Part shown: positions 7,732 through 8,227 of the stretch, in pieces
Layout: every line of letters starts with the position of its first letter
How positions within the stretch are numbered: the stretch's first letter is position 1
NCBI GenBank assembly: GCA_947476515.1
Contig: CANJQZ010000076.1
Span: 1 to 8,227 of the forward strand
From: Flavobacteriales bacterium
GTDB taxonomy: Bacteria; Bacteroidota; Bacteroidia; Flavobacteriales_D; Crocinitomicaceae
DNA length: 8,227 nt
Reading direction: 5' to 3'
Translations under genes and position numbers: made by a program
Notes under the pieces: generated by a model
Seen by the model: only the letters and a program-made list of their open reading frames with translations
Told to the model about the DNA's origin: nothing
Database searches by the model: none

Positions 7732-8227
7732 ACAAACATGTTGGATTAATAATTTTGGACGGTTGGGGCATTGGAAACGGAGGGGCATCAGATGCGATAG
7801 CAGCGGCAAACACTCCAGTAATGGATCGCTTAATGCGCCAATACCCGCATGCTACCTTGACTACCTTTGGCGAAAAGGTAGGTCTTCCGGAGGGGCAAAT
7901 GGGAAATTCAGAGGTCGGTCATTTGAACATAGGAGCTGGGCGGGTGGTTTATCAAGAATTGACAAGAATCAATAAGGAAATTAGATCAGGGGACTTCTTT
8001 GAAAATAAAATTCTTCTAGACGCTTTCAAGAAAGCCAAAGAACCGGGAAGAAAATTACATTTAATGGGTTTGCTTTCAGATGGTGGTGTACACAGTTCAA
8101 AGGAACACTTGTTTGCACTTTGCAAGATGGCCGCAGATCAAGGCGTACAAGAAGTTTATATTCACGCCATAACGGATGGAAGGGATTGTGATCCTAAAAG
8201 TGCTGTAAGATTTTTAAAAGAAGCAGA
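7728..8227 (+). CDS. gpmI: 2,3-bisphosphoglycerate-independent phosphoglycerate mutase (3'-partial)
   Basis: GpmI interconverts 3-phosphoglycerate and 2-phosphoglycerate in glycolysis and gluconeogenesis in the cytosol, using two Mn2+ ions and a phosphoserine intermediate. The first 166 codons are visible of the roughly 510 usual for the family, so the right edge cuts the gene in its transferase domain. Recognition is firm: VGLIILDGWGIG (5-16) carries metal ligand D11; GQMGNSEVGHLNIGAGR (56-72) carries the catalytic S61; LLSDGGVHSS (115-124) carries H122; and ITDGRDCDP (148-156) carries substrate-binding R152 and D153. The remaining metal ligands of the alkaline-phosphatase-like domain lie beyond the window. 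The start ATG (7728-7730) overlaps the kinase TGA (7729-7731) and puts the first motif at the normal distance from the N-terminus. No Shine-Dalgarno is visible. The second half must be read in the neighbouring sequence to be sure the gene is whole. Confidence 0.96.
   Translation, partial: MNKHVGLIILDGWGIGNGGASDAIAAANTPVMDRLMRQYPHATLTTFGEKVGLPEGQMGNSEVGHLNIGAGRVVYQELTRINKEIRSGDFFENKILLDAFKKAKEPGRKLHLMGLLSDGGVHSSKEHLFALCKMAADQGVQEVYIHAITDGRDCDPKSAVRFLKEA

Noticed and set aside
7763..7975. Open frame of 70 codons on the + strand
   Set aside because: It is an out-of-frame shadow of gpmI, whose real frame starts at 7728 and carries all the family motifs.
1..8227. Defence island, phage, transposon, CRISPR or other novel mobile system
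   Set aside because: All the DNA is accounted for by five recognisable housekeeping or envelope genes with tight junctions; there are no terminal repeats, integrase or transposase motifs, or repeat arrays.

Overview
The window is a stretch of ordinary-looking chromosomal DNA, AT-rich by eye, from a member of the Bacteroidota. The clearest pointers are a very large DUF2723/TMEM260-like membrane protein of the kind common in that phylum, gene starts without visible Shine-Dalgarno sequences, and a polysaccharide deacetylase and a Kef-like antiporter of types familiar from Flavobacteriales and relatives. The genus cannot be fixed from the sequence; a flavobacterial or cryomorph-like organism is a guess.

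Layout: five genes on the + strand fill the window with essentially no intergenic DNA. (1) 2-4048 is a DUF2723 GT-C-type membrane protein, a candidate protein O-mannosyltransferase, cut at its 5' end. (2) 4049-4657 is a NodB-fold polysaccharide deacetylase whose ATG directly follows the previous stop codon. (3) 4657-6831 is a CPA2-type cation:proton antiporter with a cytosolic tail resembling two universal-stress-protein domains; its ATG overlaps the previous stop by one base. (4) 6835-7731 is a small two-helix sensor histidine kinase, 3 nt downstream. (5) 7728-8227 is gpmI, the cofactor-independent phosphoglycerate mutase; its start overlaps the kinase stop (ATGA), and it runs off the window's right edge.

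The four junctions (0 nt, -1 nt, +3 nt, -4 nt) suggest one transcript with translational coupling. Genes 1 and 2 fit cell-envelope glycan work. Genes 3 and 4 could be an ion-homeostasis transporter and a sensor. Gene 5 is core glycolysis and probably rides along. No partner response regulator for the kinase is visible.

I see no mobile element, RNA gene, CRISPR array, phage or defence gene, and no non-coding stretch large enough for a riboswitch or promoter region. I found no convincing sign of a novel system. The points worth a second look are the enzymatic role of the DUF2723 protein, its zero-gap in-frame junction with the deacetylase, the antiporter's TD ion-site motif and USP tail, and the HAMP-less orphan kinase next to the antiporter.
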